Origin: Undaria pinnatifida
Lineage: Eukaryota; Sar; Phaeophyceae; Laminariales; Alariaceae
Assembly (NCBI GenBank): GCA_012845835.1
Contig: JABAKD010000025.1
Coordinates: 772,001-836,000 of the forward strand
DNA length: 64,000 nt
Direction of reading: 5' to 3'
This document shows positions 30,545 to 41,529 of the stretch, in pieces. The notes below the pieces were generated by a model. That model was not told where the DNA came from. It was given only the letters and a program-made list of their open reading frames with translations, and ran no database searches. A program made the position numbers and the translations under genes. The stretch's first letter is position 1. The number at the start of each line of letters is the position of its first letter.

Positions 30545-31110
30545 TAGAAAGAAACAAACCTCCATCTCCTACAACGAGTAGGTGCTCTCACACTTAAGCT
30601 ACAACAACCCCATTGAAACAGACTGACAGAATAAATGTTCGGCGTCACCGCACAGGTAACCGAAAAGACAAGGAGAGACACAAGTCTTGGGCAGGACAAC
30701 TTGACGGACATGAACCAAAATTTAGAAGGACAAGCAAGTCTGGAAGAACAACAGAGTAGGCTTGGAATGAGAAGTGACAGGATAAGGGAACAGTTCGCCC
30801 TGACTCTGATGACAGGACACTGGACGTTCCAGCAACGTCTTTTTAGAAGGTTCGGCGGAGTATCCGTCGCGCCGGTGTTACGTAGCTCCCTGACGAGCCC
30901 GCGACGTAATCTGCAAATGTTCCGACATACCCAAGGAACCATCTCTTAGAATCGTCTGAGAGCCGATGGGGTTTCGACTATGTTTCAGGCGTGTTGGATC
31001 CAGGCACAAGGCATTCACATCATCCACACGGCGTTGGAGGTGATAGAGCTCGCGCACTCCACCAAACCCCAAACGTATTGGAACAAGGGAAAGTAGGCAC
31101 ATTGCAACAC
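30545..31110 (+). repeat. Dispersed repeat G, copy 1, with a 104-codon open frame
   Basis: Aligns over more than 400 bp with 53830-54320: shared landmarks include AGGTGCTC-CACACTT, GACAGGTAACCGA or CACAGGTAACCGA, GGAAGAACAACAGAGTAGGC, CTGATGACAGGACACTGGAC, CCGTCGCG and a GGTGTTGGATC or GCGTGTTGGAACC phrase. The frame 30635-30949 encodes a Gln/Arg-rich peptide with SLGQDNLTDMNQNLEGQ; the equivalent frame in copy 2 is interrupted. Either it is a decayed coding element or a non-coding repeat. No family recognised. Confidence 0.55.
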
Positions 31111-31119
31111 GTCTAGTCG

Positions 31120-32020
31120 ACATTTTGTACCTTTAATAATAGTGAATGGCGGGAAGAGTGTATTTCAATTCTTCGCAAGCCGGAACAAAATAGTTCGTTG
31201 CCGGACAGGAGAACAGAATACACCGGGACATCAGAACTAGTGGGCCATTCTGCTGTTGTCGTACCGTAGGGACGTGGACCACCAAAGTATTCATTGGCAA
31301 ATCTTCTAACGGGATCTGTCCCATGAGTAGGGAGCGGTGACAAGCAAGGAGTAAAAAAAAAACGTATGCGACATGGCATGAACATGGCGCGGATATTGCG
31401 GCTGATCAGCTGCTGCTGCAGTTTATCCTGAAACTTGAACTGTGAAATATCCTGGAGAGATTAGCGTGCGGGAGCAAACGATAGATAATAAATTTCCCGG
31501 GATTTTTAGGAGTAGCACAAACCAAAAAAAAAACGCACGCTGCACGGCTGAGTTTCTGCACACACACACGTCGTGTAGACAGCATGGCTGAGACGGCTCG
31601 TTATCAGTCCAGGTTTTAGGTATACTCAGGGTCAGCATGGTGACAGTTTCAAGATTAAAAATGTACCTGGCGGAGACTTAGTGGTGTACCAACGGTGTGT
31701 CAGCTGTGACATGGACGTATAGCTGATAGACTGCTTCTGGAAGCTGATGGGTATTCGAGACCGGATCTTAATTTAAGTGAAGGCAGTTCAATCGCGTAGT
31801 GGGCGGCGACAAAAGCGAATATCACAAAGACAAGCCATCTGCAGTATACAACAATGGATCGCTTTCCAACGAAACAAAAAATACTGGAAAAAATAGACCA
31901 ATTGACTCACATTAATCTCGCAGACGGGCAATGCCAATCCTCAAGGTGCGACGAGATAAGAACCTGCAGATGCTGATAAAAGCGAGACGTTCAACACGCA
32001 GATATATTATTAAAAAATAA
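31120..32020. other. No supported gene
   Basis: Several short runs of A (31350, 31525) and short open frames on the minus strand. Nothing recognisable. Confidence 0.35.
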
Positions 32021-32022
32021 AA

Positions 32023-33190
32023 TACACTCCAGCTGAGAGATCGAAAATTTTGTCGACACTCATCTTTGCAAGCTGTGTGTGATACTCCGATCGCGCGTAT
32101 TACGAGTTGTGTGTCCTCATTAAGGATATAGGTCGGCGACTCCCCTTGCAACTACAGTGTAGCTATCAGGGTCAACAGGGTGATGTTAGTTAGTCTGTGC
32201 GCGGAAACTATAAAACCCGTTTCTGAGGGGGACAAAATCTGACAGCTGTGGAAGGAAATACGTCCGTTTATCAAGTGAATCCTGAAGTCGAATAACCGGT
32301 GAGGGAAGGGCGGAGTTTGGAAGGACATGGGGCCCTGGTTTTGATCAAAAGGGGGCGAAGGTGAGGGTGGGAGGGGAGGGGGAGAGGAGACGGGCTGCGC
32401 AGCTCAATCTGTTCGTGGAAACTATATTTCCTTCAAGGGGATAGGTCTGACCGTTTTGGAAAGAATGCACCAGTTTATCGTGTGGGGGGGGCGGGGGGCG
32501 GGGGCGGGGCAGCTCAATCTGTGTCTGGAAACTATACATGCTTTGAGGGAATAAATGTGACGGTTTTGGAAAGAATGTCCTTGGGCCTTTGAGCAAAAGG
32601 GAGCGGGAGAAAGAAAAAAAGGGGTAAAAAGAAAGGGCGGGGGGTGGGGGGGGAGGGTTTTCAAGGGGTTTATCTCACATATAATAATAGCTGCCCCACA
32701 CGCCCCACACCCGCCCCAACCCCCCCCCCGCTCTATGATAAACTGTTTTTTTTTTTTTTTTCCAAAACCGTCAGATTTATCCCCTTGAAAGGATTTATAG
32801 CTTACACGCACAAATTGCCGGCCCGTCCGTCCCCCCCTCCTTCCCCCCCCTCCTCCAACGCCGCTCGCTTTTGATCAAAACCAGGCCCCCACGTACTTCG
32901 AAATTCCGCCCCCCCCCTCACCGGTTATTCGACTTACGGATACATTTCCCTCCAGAGCTGTCAGGTTTTGTCCCCCTCAGAAACGGGTTTTATAGTTTCC
33001 GCGCACAGACTGACCAACATCACCCTGTTGACCCCGATAGCTACACTGTAGTTGTAAGGGGAGTCGCAGACCTATATCCTTAATGAGGACACACAACTCG
33101 TAATACGCGCGATCGGAGTATCACACACAGCTTGCAAAGATGAGTTTCGACGAAATCTTCGATCTCACAGCTGGAGTGTATTTTAATTTT
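32023..33190. mobile_element. Complete foldback element with ~470-bp inverted arms
   Basis: The left arm starts AATACACTCCAGCTGAGAGA at 32021-32040. The right arm ends GATCTCACAGCTGGAGTGTA at 33162-33181. Reading the right arm backwards gives the left arm's landmarks in the same order: ACTCATCTTTGCAAGCTGTG, ACTCCGATCGCGCGTATTAC, GAGTTGTGTGTCCTCATTAA, GGTCAACAGGGTGATGTT, AAACCCGTTTCTGAGGGGGA, GTCGAATAACCGGTGAGG, TGGTTTTGATCAAAAG and a GGTTTTGGAAA phrase. The arms are roughly 32023-32490 and 32720-33190, separated by about 230 bp with a G-rich to C-rich switch near 32660-32720. No gene lies inside. Target duplications could not be settled because both flanks are AT-rich. Confidence 0.75.
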
Positions 33191-34345
33191 TCTGTAATAG
33201 ATTAGTAAACACTACCAGCCAGCTTATATCATCTCATTATCCATCTAGCCATCCATGCCGTAGCTCGAACTCATCTCCCCTCCCCCCCTTTGTTCCTCGC
33301 CCAGTTCGTTCAAACGCCCCACTTACAATCGAAATCGGCCAGAATAATATACACTAATAAACCATTGATATCACGTCATTATCTTTCTAGCCATCCATGA
33401 CGTAGCTTTCATTCATCTCCCCTCCCCCCCCCCCTCCTTCCCGACACCCCGCACGATCGCCTAGACCCAGCACCGCGCGTATAATAGGCCCCTACATATA
33501 TGATTAATACGCGCGATCGGAGGATCACACGCAATGTTGCGAACATCAGTGTCGACCAAATCCTTGATTTTCATTTTGCACGTGACCTAAATCTCTTGAA
33601 AACCCTTTCCCCTCCCCCCACCCCCCTCCCCGCTTTTTTGTTTTCTTTTCCCTCGCTTCCTCTTTCTTAAACGTCCCACCTACACTATCGAAATTCGCCA
33701 GAGTAATAAACACTTCCACGCCCGGAATATCGCCTCGTTACCGCTTCAGAGCCTTCCATGCCGCTGCTGCAATTCCCACCTACCCCCGTCCCCAACCCCC
33801 CCTCCTTCACTCACCACCCGCAACATCGCCTTGACCTAGCACCACCCGTATAGCAAACCCTTACATCTATGCGACCTAAAGCCTTCCCCCCCCGCCCCCG
33901 CCTCCCCCCGCCAAATTCCTCCCCTCCCCCACAAAAAATATTTTTAGCTTCAACGCACAAATAGACCTGCCCCACCCGCCCCCTCCCCCCCCTCCCCCCC
34001 TCCCGTCCCCCTTTCGATCAAAATCAGGCCCCCACGTCCTTAAAAACTCCGCCCTCCCCTCACCGGATATTCGATTTACAGGATTCACTTGATAAACTGA
34101 TGTATTTTCTTCCATAGCTGTCAGATTTTGTCCCCCTCAGAAACGGTTTTTTATAGTTTCCCCGCACAGACTGCCTAGCATCACCCTGTTGACCCTGATA
34201 GCTACACTGTGGTTGCAAGGGGAGTCGCCGACCCATATCCTTAATGAGGACACACAACCCGTAATACACGCGATCGGAGTATCACACACAGCTTGCAAAA
34301 ATGAGTTTCGATAAAATGTTCGATCTTACAGCTGGAGTATATTTT
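33191..34345 (+). mobile_element. Foldback-family arm, plus orientation
   Basis: The same module order as 22570-24490 but with a single M2 core (33460-33580: GCACGATCGCCTAGACCCAG ... GCGCGATCGGAGGATCACAC). It then has C-tract modules and a terminal M1 from 34105 (TTCTTCCATAGCTGTCAGAT) to GATCTTACAGCTGGAGTATA. The frames over the C tracts are not genes. Confidence 0.7.
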
Positions 34346-34361
34346 AATTTTATAATAATAT

Positions 34362-35070
34362 TATAATACGCACTCCAGCTGTGAGATCAAAAATTTGGTC
34401 GAAACTCATATTTTCAAGGTGGTGTGTGATACTCCGATCGCGCGTATTAATCATATATTTTATGTAGGGGCTTGCTATACCCGTGGTGCTGGGTCTAGGC
34501 CGTGCGGGTGGTGGGGAAGGAGGGGGCGTTTAAGGGGGGAGGGTGGGAAATGAATGAAAGCTACGTCATCGATAGCGAGAAATATATGATATCAATTGCG
34601 TAAAAGTGTGTATTACTCTGGCCGATTCAGATTGTAAGTTTGGCGTTTAAAAAAACAGGGCGGGGTGGAAATAAAAATGGGGGAGGGGGGGGGGGGCGGA
34701 ATGAGGGCGGAAATAAGTTGGAGCTACGGCATGGATGAGTCGAAATATATTGAGGTAATATCAGCTGGCTGGTAGTGTCTACTACCCTGGTAGCTTTTTA
34801 TTTTAGGTGGGGCGTTTGAACTAGAGGAATCGGGGGGGGGGGGGGGAGGGGGCGGCGGGCGGGACATTTCAACGTGTGCGCGGAAACTATAATCCTTGAA
34901 AGGGAAAAATATGACGGTTGTAGTAAGAAGACATCCCTTTGTATCATCTGCTTGGTAATGTTTACTATTCTAGAAGATTTGACGTTAGATGTAGTATGCA
35001 ACGCAGTCTTTAGGTGTGGTAAGCAACGTGTTGAAGCCTTTTACTAAGTTATTGTACATGGATCGAAAGA
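34362..35070 (-). mobile_element. Foldback-family arm, minus orientation
   Basis: Begins ACGCACTCCAGCTGTGAGAT only about 25 bp after the plus-strand arm ends, with a palindromic AT-rich joint (TTTATAATAATATTATAATA). It contains only the outer M1 part, then M2 (GGTGCTGGGTCTAGGC), G-tract modules and the distal end (TGTAGTATGCAACGCAGTC...GTAAGCAACGTG) that matches 11525-11585. Confidence 0.7.
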
Positions 35071-35361
35071 TAATGTTTTAATCATCATCGATAGGTACAA
35101 GCATGTAGTTACCTATATCTTCCGACACATGTATATTGAATGCTGTGGACCATTCGCGTTTGATCGAGACAGCGAAAAGGCAAGTAACATGTGCTTTCGC
35201 TATGGCTGTATTATCACGTTCGTGTAGTATCTGTTACAGCGGTTATTTAAAGTCTACGTACGGTGGGTCTGCGGGGTTTCCGGAGCTGTCCCACTGAGCA
35301 GCCTTGCAAGAAAATACCCCTGTATACGAAACGTCACGAACTTTCAGTCACAGAGACACGC
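35071..35361. other. No supported gene
   Basis: Unassignable spacer between a foldback arm and a MITE-B copy. Confidence 0.3.
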
Positions 35362-35637
35362 GCGTTATAGTATATACAGTACTACCAAGTCTTGTTAAGG
35401 GTAAGGTTTGGTCTGAAATGGTTTCTGACTGACGGGGCTCCATAACAAAAATGTGCGGAAATAGTGGGGGGACTTTGCATGATTGTAATGATTCTTCTTG
35501 TTTACCTAGGCCATTTAACTTTTCTTAGGGTTAGCAGTTTTGGTTTGCTTCAAATCAGTTTTTGGTCAAGAAAAACATGTCTTGTGCTCCTAAAGTTAGG
35601 CACCTCGGAGAAAATGTGGTGCATCTCTATCGTAGCT
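35362..35637 (+). mobile_element. MITE-B copy
   Basis: The right end is GGTGCATCTCTATCGTAGC, close to the family consensus. The left end (CGCGTTATAGTATATACAGT) is a weaker inverted match. The internal GGTCTGAAATGGTTTCTGAC and GACGGGGCTC match the copy at 4385-4626. It includes a TTAGGGTTAGC phrase by chance or exchange. Confidence 0.5.
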
Positions 35638-35736
35638 CACGCTTCTAGAGTGTCGCGCGGTGCCGTATGCGCGGAGACTCTCAGAGTAAGCATGGCGGAG
35701 AGGTGTTACGGGCGGTAACTTAGTTGTTGCCGAACG

Positions 35737-36012
35737 GTGGACCATCGGCCCCCATGCACACTTTGCTTTTCTCCTCCTTCGATCGTTCAGCTCCCTGGCA
35801 CAAGAATACTACTGACTGCGACAAAACGAGATATGGCAGAGGCTTTATTAAGGGGACAGCGTGCTGCGGGGAACTGTAACTGTAACTATGCAGCAGCAGG
35901 TGGAGTCTTTTGGGTGAACTCGGAAGAACTTGAGTGTACCGATAAGGGTATGAGGAAGGCACGTGAGCGGGCATCACCGGAGACGTACGTGACCCGTGGA
36001 CCTGGAAACTAA
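35737..36012 (+). CDS. Hypothetical small ORF, possible coding relic
   Basis: A 91-codon frame whose second half, from a TKRDMAEALLRGQRAAG segment to the end, has the mixed polar/hydrophobic composition of a real protein and a CNCNYAAAGGVFWVNSEEL stretch. No domain recognised. Downstream, 36040-36235, other frames contain short protein-like phrases, so this may be a decayed larger gene. Confidence 0.2.
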   Translation: MDHRPPCTLCFSPPSIVQLPGTRILLTATKRDMAEALLRGQRAAGNCNCNYAAAGGVFWVNSEELECTDKGMRKARERASPETYVTRGPGN

Positions 36013-37400
36013 ATGATTGATACGATGGTCTTAGTGTGAAAATAAACGTTAGGGTGGATCTGCGAGGCAGGGACTGGCACTTTATCATGGATAATGCAGG
36101 GACCAGCTCGACTCTGGACCACACTCACTGGTGATGTGGGCGCAATGGTGCTGACTATACTATTATGGCAATCCCGAAGACAATTGTCCGACAAGTGCTT
36201 GACAAAGCATTAGCGAAAAAACAATACTTCGAAGTATAAACTAAACGAAATCGGCATGTGACCCCCCTCAAATCGATGGCACTCGGGGTATAGTCTATGT
36301 ATATGCTCTACCGTGAATAAGAGCATCGTGCCAGTGAGTGCCAACCTCTAAAGAGACGATTCATTACACGAACGGCACTCACTGTCGGCGGCGATAACGA
36401 CAAATGCCAAGATGCTCGCGACGATAGTTTGCCACAAACACAGACAATTTGTTGACGCGTACACTAACCACCTGCTTGTGTTGGCACCAATGAGCTTACT
36501 GCTGGTCACCCCGCCAGGAACCAGGGTTGAGAAGTGATGGCCATACCAAGCACGATGATAAACTGATTCGCGGGGTCGGGAGACGACATGACCTTCAGCT
36601 GAGATAAAATGTAAAACGAGAAGTCATGAACAGGACATAAGGCGCTCTATTTTGTGCTCCCCACGAGGGGGAAGGACATAAAACAAGAGTGCACGGTACT
36701 AAAAAAACTCGATAAGAGAAGCCATGGGGTGAAACACATCCTTATTGTTCTATACAAAAATGGAAGTTTATCCACCAGTGGGAGCAGTCCCAAACAATTG
36801 ATGAAAGCGGTAGCACGGGGCGTAAAACATTCTCAGGGCGTTTTTGCTCCCTCTAATGTGCCAGGAATAAAGCGCTAATTGAAGGACAAGACAAGCCTAG
36901 TGGAGATGCTACGTGACAGGAACGGAATCAGCACGGTAATTCGATGGAAGGATAAAATAGTTGAGGAGCTCATCGACTACACTGAAGCACGGTAGGATGC
37001 AAAAGTTCCTCAGCATTGACGAACGGCGTTGACTTGCCGCCACGTCGTAGTGTTGGTCAGAGATGCTGCTCCTACTGTCCTTTCGTGTCCATCAGTACCC
37101 TACCGTTAAAGCACCGATCGTAACCTTGAACAACAATCCTTCTTGCCAGGGCACAGGGAGATCAGGTCTCAAGAACAAACCGCCGAGCCAATCGGGGTCG
37201 GGGACAAGGGACTAATGACAAATGGACAAGGTAATACTGACAGAAATGGGGTTGCTGTCTTTAGGGGCACAACAGAGTCTATTTCCAATTGCACGATAGC
37301 CCCGTCCCGAAACAAGTGATATTCTTTAACGGACGTTTTATGGCTGCTGGACACGAGGACGAATGCTGTTGAAACATATCTTCACGTAGTTTCTTGTTTG
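36013..37400. other. Possible decayed coding sequence, unassigned
   Basis: The plus frame 36654-36878 (74 codons) continues after one stop as a LKDKTSLVEMLRDRNGISTV segment to about 36993, Lys-rich and protein-like. No family recognised. The rest is unassigned. Confidence 0.2.
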
Positions 37401-37407
37401 CAAGGGA

Positions 37408-37830
37408 CTATCGAACGAAACGTGGCGGTAGCAAGAAGCCCTGTAATGCAGGAAGTACTCCGAGAGCGAGTTTCAAAGCCGGCAATTGCTTTAAAGAAAC
37501 GCCGCAGGGACTACCGTAGATCGACGCATACATAGGTGACCTGTCTCTCGCACAGATTACTATTTCCCGGGCAAGGGTTGCCGACTTTGGGGTTGGGACC
37601 ATCCGCCTCATTGGTTGGCGGTGGACTGATACAGGTTCACCATATGTATAGCTGGGAAATGACAAGAGTCCCGTTATCGACCGCGAACCTATCCCCTCGC
37701 TCGTTTTAAGGTTAGGACTGGCCATCTTGAATACAAGTTGAATTTGTTGGACGGTTTGCTTGGAAGAGTCGGGCTGCGACTTCGGCGTTGAAGCGGAACG
37801 AACTCCGACAATGAGATCGACAGGAAGCAC
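37408..37830 (-). CDS. Hypothetical ORF next to the gypsy relic
   Basis: A 140-codon frame, Ser/Pro/Leu-rich, with no recognised domain. It lies downstream, in transcription sense, of the gypsy integrase relic at 38000-38957 and on the same strand, so it could derive from the element's 3' part after integrase, but no motif supports this. Confidence 0.2.
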   Translation of the reverse strand: MLPVDLIVGVRSASTPKSQPDSSKQTVQQIQLVFKMASPNLKTSEGIGSRSITGLLSFPSYTYGEPVSVHRQPMRRMVPTPKSATLAREIVICARDRSPMYASIYGSPCGVSLKQLPALKLALGVLPALQGFLLPPRFVR

Positions 37831-37999
37831 ATAATCATCTGCGTTTCCAGACTCGAGGCGATGAGGTTTGCCTGACTTGCTGTAGGAAGGCGGTCTTTGT
37901 CAGGAGGTCGATAAATAAATGGAAACGACTCCGCTCTTTCAAAGAAAAACAAAGAACTGACAAGAGGCTGCATAAGCCTGCATGTTTTGGACAGCGTTG

Positions 38000-38185
38000 T
38001 GAACACGCTCGAATACAGAGGTGACCTCAGGGCGGACGGCAGAACTGTACGCAGTATAATTTATCCACAAGCCGACTGCAATTATATGACATCTTGATTG
38101 ACTTAATTTGTATCATATATGTTCCCCTGAGCGAAATGCAACGTTGCCGGGAGTCCAAACCCCGCTAGTGAAAGTTCGATGCCTC
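38000..38185 (-). pseudogene. Gypsy integrase, distal part (after the MITE-B insertion)
   Basis: On the minus strand the sequence next to MITE-B reads SLAGFGLPATLHFAQGNIYD. Gypsy integrases have FGxPxxLHSDQGxxF here; the catalytic Asp of SDQG is replaced, giving FAQG. The frame decays within about 30 codons. It continues the integrase of 38443-38957 once the inserted element is disregarded. Confidence 0.6.
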
Positions 38186-38443
38186 TTACGATAGAGGTTG
38201 TAACTATTCCTCTGAAACATTACGGTTTATGAATGACGAGGCTTCCTTCCTTAAGCCAACTCGTCGGAAATCGGCCTTTGGTTTTTGCGAGATTCTCGTT
38301 GAATACATAGTCTAGGCCATGAGATACGTTCGTCCGGTAGCAAATATTATATTTTTCCATAAATCAGCTTTTGGGATAATGAATGTCTTCTGGTCCTAGA
38401 CTGAGGAGCCTCAGAATAAAGACGGTGCACCTCCATCGTAGCA
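38186..38443. mobile_element. MITE-B copy inserted in a gypsy integrase
   Basis: The left end TTACGATAGAGGTTGTAAC (38186) and right end GTGCACCTCCATCGTAGC (38425-38442) are inverted repeats. The internal GAATGACGAGG...AACTCGTCGGAAATCGGCC matches GAATGACGAGG...AACTCGTGGGAAATAGGCC of the DIRS-borne copy. Integrase codons lie on both sides, so insertion into a coding sequence is direct. Confidence 0.7.
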
Positions 38444-38957
38444 CACCCCGTTCGGTCAAAGTATGAATTATCGTGCGAAACACTTTATCTTTGATGGCAA
38501 TCGAGATGGCATGTTGAGTAAGATGGTCGACGACCGACAGGGGGAAGCGATTTCCTTCCGACACAATTTGGTACTCAACTAGTTCAACTGCGACACATTG
38601 GAATGCCCGCGCGACAGGGCGGTGTCCCACAGGCAACCTAGGCGGGCGGTGTGATGACTTCCGACGTTGGCAAGGTAGACAAGTCTGGATTTTTGTGCCG
38701 ACGTCCGTGGACATTTTTGGCCACCGACTTACATCTCGAAGAGTATTGAATGTCGCTTTCGAAGCGAAGCGACCGGTGGGGTTGGAATTTCCACACCGTG
38801 GGGGGAGGTATCCGCCCGGATGATATCCGGGTTCATCCCCGGGTTGTCGTCGTTGTCTTTTGAACCTCACAGCAAAAGTAGCAGCTCGGGTTCCACAAGC
38901 GGGCGTAGTCTCGGTCGATGTGCATCGTGCCCCCGGAACCCCGCAGCTAGGTCTCAA
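38443..38957 (-). pseudogene. Ty3/gypsy integrase, zinc-binding and catalytic N-terminal part
   Basis: Minus-strand translation shows a HHCC zinc-binding region: the His of the usual GHxG is Arg (TGRFASKATFNTLR), and the Cys pair is intact as CLPCQRRK. Then comes the catalytic core: FQCVAVELVEY, where gypsy relatives have VDL, so the first catalytic Asp is Glu. It continues GNRFPLSVVDHLTQHAISIA and ends TLTERGV at the MITE-B border. Integrases join element DNA to the chromosome; loss of two acidic residues makes this one inactive. No gypsy RT or LTR was found nearby. Confidence 0.7.
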
Positions 38958-40171
38958 GTGCTGACGCGAGGCGATGTCTCATGACCCGATGGGGGAGATA
39001 CGTCTCTCGTGGCTGTGTGCGATCTGGCGGTGGTATGTTTATTAATAGCGCGGCGTCGGAGAGGAGACAAAGGAGGAGAGGGAAGAAGTGAGAAAGTGTG
39101 CGTGGTGCATGCTCGATCGATCACATCTCTAGCCCCTATAATAGCATACGAACCACCCTAAAAAGCAAGAGGTGTGATTAACCCAAAAACATACCGGCAC
39201 CAACCACCTTGGGCCATCTGTAAACTACAACCGACTATTTAGGGTCCCACCGCAACCTACTAGATCTACGATCTACGATCTACTAGATCCACATGATCCT
39301 ATGCTATGATCTGCGCCAGCTAGCGTTGGGCTGCGAAAGCAACTGAGTTAAATCGACACACAACGCGCATGAAAATACGTGGAAGTGTGGTGAGCTAAAG
39401 CTTTATTTTTGCCCATCCGACGGAGGATGAAAAAAAAACACTTACGAGGTACGTGTGTATCTGGTACCACCTGTGTATGATACGTACGTATATATCACCC
39501 TCATTGCACCGGTATCGCCGAAGCACATCGTTCTACGCCGTATCAAAGCCTGGTTCTTATCCTTACCAACGAACCGATACGATACTCTCTGAGATTGTCT
39601 ACCGACTAACTCGTGTATACCAGTCACGTATGCATGGTTTGCGTCCTACCACGTACGAGCTACGTATACCAGATGACTACGTATGATACGCTAACGACAT
39701 CGAAATCGATAGGTTACGATGGACTACCTGGCACTCCGTTGTGCCAGTAGTACCGTAAATATTCTCAATAGAGAACAGCAGCGACGAGCGATCAAACAAC
39801 CTGAATATGGAGTTCGAACAAGGCCAGACATGCAGTAGGGCCATGGTTACGTCCTAGGCGTTTGCTCCCGAAAACGTTCAGCCTTGCAAGCGATACCTTG
39901 CCCTGTAATATTATCAGTCATGACAGGACCGGCTGTGATTTGTCCGTATTTGTGTTAGGCGTTGCTTTTCAACGCCTGTCTTCAAAATAATACACAAGTT
40001 TGTTTTCTTGGATATGAAATGTTGCTGTACACTATTCCAACGCGGAAAGCACATGCCCTCGCGCATATACCACCGTCGCAATCACAAACGGCAAATATAT
40101 TATTTTGTAGTTTAAACATGAGCGAGCGCTAAGGTCGAACCTTCCCGAAGGGTCGAAGCGCCATGTTCACA
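38958..40171. other. No gene; dispersed repeat F copy 2 at 39345-39430
   Basis: GTTAAATCGACACACAACGC and ATGAAAATACGTGGAAGTGT matches 22125-22215. At 39255-39295 there is a short tandem of CTACGAT units. 39440-39690 is rich in TACGTA palindromes. Confidence 0.45.
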
Positions 40172-40325
40172 TATATACACTGCAGTTGCGAGGAGAGTCG
40201 CCGATCTATATCCTTCATGAGGACACACAACCCGTAATACGCGCGATCGGAGTATCACACACAGCATGCAGAGATGAGTTTCGACAAAATATTCGATCTC
40301 ACAGATGGAGTGTATTTTAATGTTT
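40172..40325 (+). repeat. Foldback terminal module, truncated
   Basis: Only the outer 150 bp of M1: CTGCAGTTGCGAGGAGAGTC, ACACAACCCGTAATACGCGC, GATCGGAGTATCACACACAG, then GATCTCACAGATGGAGTGTA. The inner part and G/C tracts are missing. Confidence 0.65.
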
Positions 40326-41520
40326 ATAATATGTAGTCTACCGTTATTTCATACCGTCGTTTTATATTTCTATATTACTGTTACCGTCTGCGATCCCCTA
40401 ATGATATCGATCGCCACCACACGATATGACAAACGTGGACGTGGAACAGCTACAATCCTTCGTGGGCGCGGGCGCGCCAATTAAACCGCACGCCGAGAGT
40501 GAGTATATAGGTCCATGTCAACGTCCACCCGCTTCATCCTGTCAGGCATATGACGCCACGTACTAGGGTTACCCCCTCCGGTTTAGGCATGGCCACGGTG
40601 GATTGCTTTCTCGTACATCGTGATTTGTTTATTTGTATAACGCGTAACCCCCCCACCCCTCGTGCAACTACTTATCTGGCGTTGCCCTTGACCAAGAGAG
40701 ATTTGACGCAATACACCGCCATGTACAAGTACTTACCGTCGGTGTTTGACCTCATTGTTCTCAGGCAGTGCTCTTGGAAAAGGGGCAAACGCGACAAAAT
40801 ACAGTCGCCTCGATGTTGATTTCCATGTATTCCTTCATGCAGACAACGAGTGTTATTCATACTGAGTGTCCGAGTGTAACGTAACTGCCACTGACTTGAG
40901 GCTAACTTAGGGTTATTAAAAAATCCCCAGCATTTCTGACCCTGAAGTATTATACTCGTATCACCAAGCGGTTATTCGTACCCACACTTTTGTGTTGGCG
41001 AAACGCATGGCAAAACGTTAACCTGCGAGGACCTGTGTTTGCCAATTTGTTCCTCCTGGTGCTACATCCCTAAACGTTAGATCCTACGCTGACAAGACTG
41101 CAAGACGTTCTACCTCTACGGAACGGGACTGTCCATGATTCACCTCGGTGTCATGCAACGTGAGTTAAGGTCTAAAACATGAACTGTCATTGTGTCCAGC
41201 ACGACTTGGCAGGGTATGTCAACCCCGAGTGGACGATCTCACCGGGGCCTCAACGAAAATATCCAAGCCGTAAAATATGTTTTCACCCTAGGTATTGTCC
41301 TAGCCTAATATGGCGAGGTAAACCTTGAAACAAGAGCTAGTCTAGACTACGTATGTTCTTCACTATCTATAGCATCACCATTTCATATACAGCATGTGAC
41401 ACGAAAATACAACAAACTGGTCATGTTGCACTCGAACAAAGTGTTTGCTCCAGTTTTATTAGTTAGTTTTATTGGCCGTTGTGTGTCGTCGTTATCTGGT
41501 TTCTATCAAGCTGTCAAGTA
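40326..41520. other. No supported gene
   Basis: The plus frame 40550-40819 (89 codons) has no known motif. No alignable repeats seen. Confidence 0.3.
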
Positions 41521-41529
41521 GTTCTTTCA

